From: JAJDIA01 sp031555505
GTDB taxonomy: Bacteria > Bacteroidota > Bacteroidia > Bacteroidales > Tannerellaceae
Direction of reading: 5' to 3'
DNA: 42,806 bases
Assembly (NCBI GenBank): GCA_031555505.1
Contig: JAVBUH010000016.1
Location: 1 to 42,806, forward strand
Both the position numbers and the translations under genes were made by a program. Below the pieces are notes generated by a model. That model made no database searches. It was not told the origin of the DNA and was given only the letters and a program-made list of their open reading frames with translations. Positions 41,359-42,806 of the stretch are shown piece after piece (within the stretch, counting starts at the first letter, position 1; every line of letters begins with the position of its first letter).

Positions 41359-42000
41359 TTATTTTTGAATGTATGTAGACTGTACAAAGGCCTGGTTAAT
41401 AGCCGTCGTAGCCAGATCGGTATCTACTGAGGTAGAGCCAGACAACAAGCCGCCCATATAGGATGTCCAAAGCACAGTCAGCTTGTCATCTTTCGAATCA
41501 CCTTTAGGGCTATTCTTCAAGTCCACAATTTCACCCAGAATAGAGCCTACTTCATACGAGTACACGATTGTATACGGATAATACCATCCACCCCAATCAC
41601 CCCAATAGGTTGGATACCAATAGTACGGATAGCCCCACCACCAGTACGGATAATCGTAATAATCAGCAAAATAGCTGACATCTTCCACGTAAGACACCTG
41701 TACACCCAGATCGGCATTCGCTTTGTCGGCCACACGGATATAGCCCCGACTGTCCATATTCTGCTGGAAGGTTTTCAATACAGAAGCAGCTTCGCTGGAT
41801 TTCCAATAAACCGGTGATGTACTGTTCGTGATCAACAATACGCTGTCGGGCAGGAAATAAGTACCATAAGAAGCGAAATTGGCTTTATTGTCATGGTCAG
41901 TATATACCACAAAGTCACCATCCACTTCCGACAGATCAGGATCCTTCTGACAAGACGCAAATAGAAGAATCAATGCGAAAAAAGGAATAATCTTTTTCAT
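41359..42000 (-). CDS. DUF4136 lipoprotein with Trp/Tyr-rich segment, 213 aa
   Basis: Lipoprotein signal peptide with lipidated C17 (FASCQKDPD), followed by acidic residues typical of surface-exported lipoproteins. The domain organisation matches DUF4136: NFASYGTYFLPD near the N-terminus, NMDSRGYIRVADKANADLGV in the middle, and TAINQAFVQS at the end. The centre (residues about 110-145) is extremely rich in Trp, Tyr, Gly and Pro (DYPYWWWGYPYYWYPTYW). Function unknown. Transcribed with the downstream barrel gene. Confidence 0.85.
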   Translation of the reverse strand: MKKIIPFFALILLFASCQKDPDLSEVDGDFVVYTDHDNKANFASYGTYFLPDSVLLITNSTSPVYWKSSEAASVLKTFQQNMDSRGYIRVADKANADLGVQVSYVEDVSYFADYYDYPYWWWGYPYYWYPTYWGDWGGWYYPYTIVYSYEVGSILGEIVDLKNSPKGDSKDDKLTVLWTSYMGGLLSGSTSVDTDLATTAINQAFVQSTYIQK

Positions 42001-42452
42001 TTCAAATTAATTTATTTTAATTAATACTCGGTCAGATATACTCATAGCAGCTAACCGTATTTGAAACAATAAAAACATTAGAATTGTTTAACCTCTCATT
42101 CACATTAAAACACTTTCCTGTATTTTGAGCAGAGAGGAGAATCTCTTTAGATGAAAAAAGAAGGCAACATTGGCTATAACCGCGAAGCGATTACCGTTAT
42201 AATTAAGACGTTGGTTTGATAACCATCCGGTTGATTATGTGTGATAGCGCCTGTAGGGAGCCATGAGCTCATCCCTACGCATTTTGTATGGTTCCCTTCA
42301 TAACTCCTCAATGGTTCCTCCATAGTGACGGATCAACCCGGAAACTAATGAAGTGGCAATCGTTTCAAATTTGCACCGATTGGAAAGCGTTGGCCCTCAA
42401 ATCTGCCCTGGCTGTCAATTTGTAACTATTTGATAAAAAAGATGTTGCAGAT
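42001..42452. other. Stretch without a convincing gene; one hairpin
   Basis: No ORF with believable coding character was found on either strand. A 22-codon ORF starting at 42151 and a 50-codon one on the minus strand lack any recognised family. One inverted repeat, GTAGGGA (42253-42259) with TCCCTAC (42272-42278), surrounds the 10-base palindrome ATGAGCTCAT. The region contains the untranscribed or leader region of the DUF4136 gene; no -7 box matching TAnnTTTG was seen there. Confidence 0.55.
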
Positions 42453-42561
42453 CCGCCAATCGCCACAAAAAAGATCATACTGTTCCAAAACGATCGTCAT
42501 AATGTTCGTTCACGAACGAAATACTCTTCGTTTAGGAGCATTATGATCTTTTTTTCGGGAG
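42453..42561 (-). repeat. Palindromic intergenic repeat element, copy 2 (opposite orientation)
   Basis: Reverse complement of the element at 15009-15116. It runs from CCGCCAATCGCCAC through AAAAAAGATC to GATCTTTTTTTCGGG. About 14 mismatches and no gap in the 92-base core by hand alignment. The internal arms again pair with each other, so the changes are spread rather than destroying the hairpin. No gene is seen on either side within the window. Confidence 0.75.
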
Positions 42562-42619
42562 ACGATGATGATTTGGAAGGCCCATCTTGCTGATCGAATA
42601 CCGGCCGTTCCACTGGCGG

Positions 42620-42641
42620 CATGTACACGCACGAGTACATG
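42620..42641. repeat. Inverted repeat CATGTAC / GTACATG
   Basis: Seven-base perfect stem with an 8-base loop (42620-42626 and 42635-42641), just before the GC-rich repeat tract. No T-run follows it. Confidence 0.5.
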
Positions 42642-42643
42642 AT

Positions 42644-42724
42644 TGAGGCCTGCGCCTCACCTGGACGAGGCGCAGGCCTCAGGGGGAGTGAGGCGCAGGC
42701 CTTGCAAAGGTGAGGCGCAGGCCT
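42644..42724. repeat. Four copies of TGAGGCGCAGGCCT-type unit
   Basis: One inverted copy (42644-42659, TGAGGCCTGCGCCTCA) is followed by three direct ones: 42667-42680, 42689-42702 and 42711-42724, spaced 22-23 bases. Copies 1 and 2 form a perfect 14-base stem with an 8-base loop. GC content is far above the flanking DNA. No coding sequence; REP/BIME-like. Confidence 0.8.
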
Positions 42725-42806
42725 TGTTTGAGCAAGTCCGGCATCTGGTCATTTCATCGGCAGGAACAGTGCTAAAACCTACCTTGCAGTGAGTATCCAT
42801 CCGCTA

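Noticed and set aside
42151..42219. 22-codon ORF MKKEGNIGYNREA...
   Set aside because: Short, with no family and a poor distance to the only purine-rich stretch; chance is a sufficient explanation.
42180..42332. 50-codon minus-strand ORF (MEEPLRSYEG...)
   Set aside because: Nothing supports translation and it crosses an inverted repeat; it may be part of a dispersed intergenic sequence, but I cannot show that from one copy.
42001..42806. Possible tRNA or small RNA gene at the window end
   Set aside because: No TTCGAAT-type T-loop, anticodon arm or CCA end could be found; the hairpins are better described as repeats.

Overview
The window looks like a chromosomal segment from the order Bacteroidales (Bacteroides/Parabacteroides-like; genus not resolvable by eye). 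Evidence is the gene families (TamL, DUF4296, DUF5020, DUF3810, two FtsX-type ABC permeases of Bacteroidota style, TonB receptor with carboxypeptidase-like N-terminus, cysteine-poor DksA/TraR protein), and repeated promoter -7 boxes of the form TAnnTTTG, which is the housekeeping promoter of Bacteroidota. No phage, plasmid, CRISPR, rRNA or tRNA was seen. Most of the window is housekeeping and envelope genes packed in operons.

Layout. 1-1111 (+): the end of an ABC ATPase and an ABC-2 type permease. 1314-6442 (-): an efflux operon tolC-like, hlyD-like, FtsX permease. 6743-9421 (+): a divergent two-component pair (sigma-54 activator of the NtrC class, then its histidine kinase). Between them lies a near-consensus sigma-54 promoter for the efflux operon and a tandem 19-bp dyad repeat that is the likely enhancer for the regulator. 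9441-9680: remnant of a four-helix-bundle gene. 9815-13702 (+): glnS, a TPR protein, DUF368 membrane protein. 13688-14926 (-): trans-sulfuration PLP enzyme. 15145-17496 (-): TamL, divergent from a TrmH-type rRNA methyltransferase (+). 18311-23997 (-): ileS, dksA-like, lspA, DUF4296 lipoprotein, small conserved protein. 24118-28238 (-): DUF3810, DUF5020, LemA, DUF2207. 28282-28419 (+): a 45-codon ORF resembling the extreme C-terminus of MutS-related proteins. 28549-34246 (-): Yip1-type protein, smpB, gate-domain membrane protein, metH. 34322-37891 (-): ECF sigma factor, inner-membrane protein with C-terminal beta-barrel (putative anti-sigma), and two related lipoproteins. 37983-40551 (-): TonB-dependent receptor and a secreted heavy-metal-binding protein. 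40703-42000 (-): beta-barrel protein and DUF4136 lipoprotein. 42001-42806: no convincing gene, but several repeats.

The most interesting pieces are the complete sigma-54 circuit at 6440-6745 (promoter, enhancer, activator, kinase, target operon); a roughly 109-bp palindromic element present twice in opposite orientation (15009-15116 and 42453-42561); the sigma factor paired with a protein that seems to combine an inner-membrane helix with an outer-membrane barrel; and several promoters whose -7 box is only 6-8 bases from the start codon, suggesting near-leaderless mRNAs. All functional calls come from reading motifs by eye; no database search was possible.
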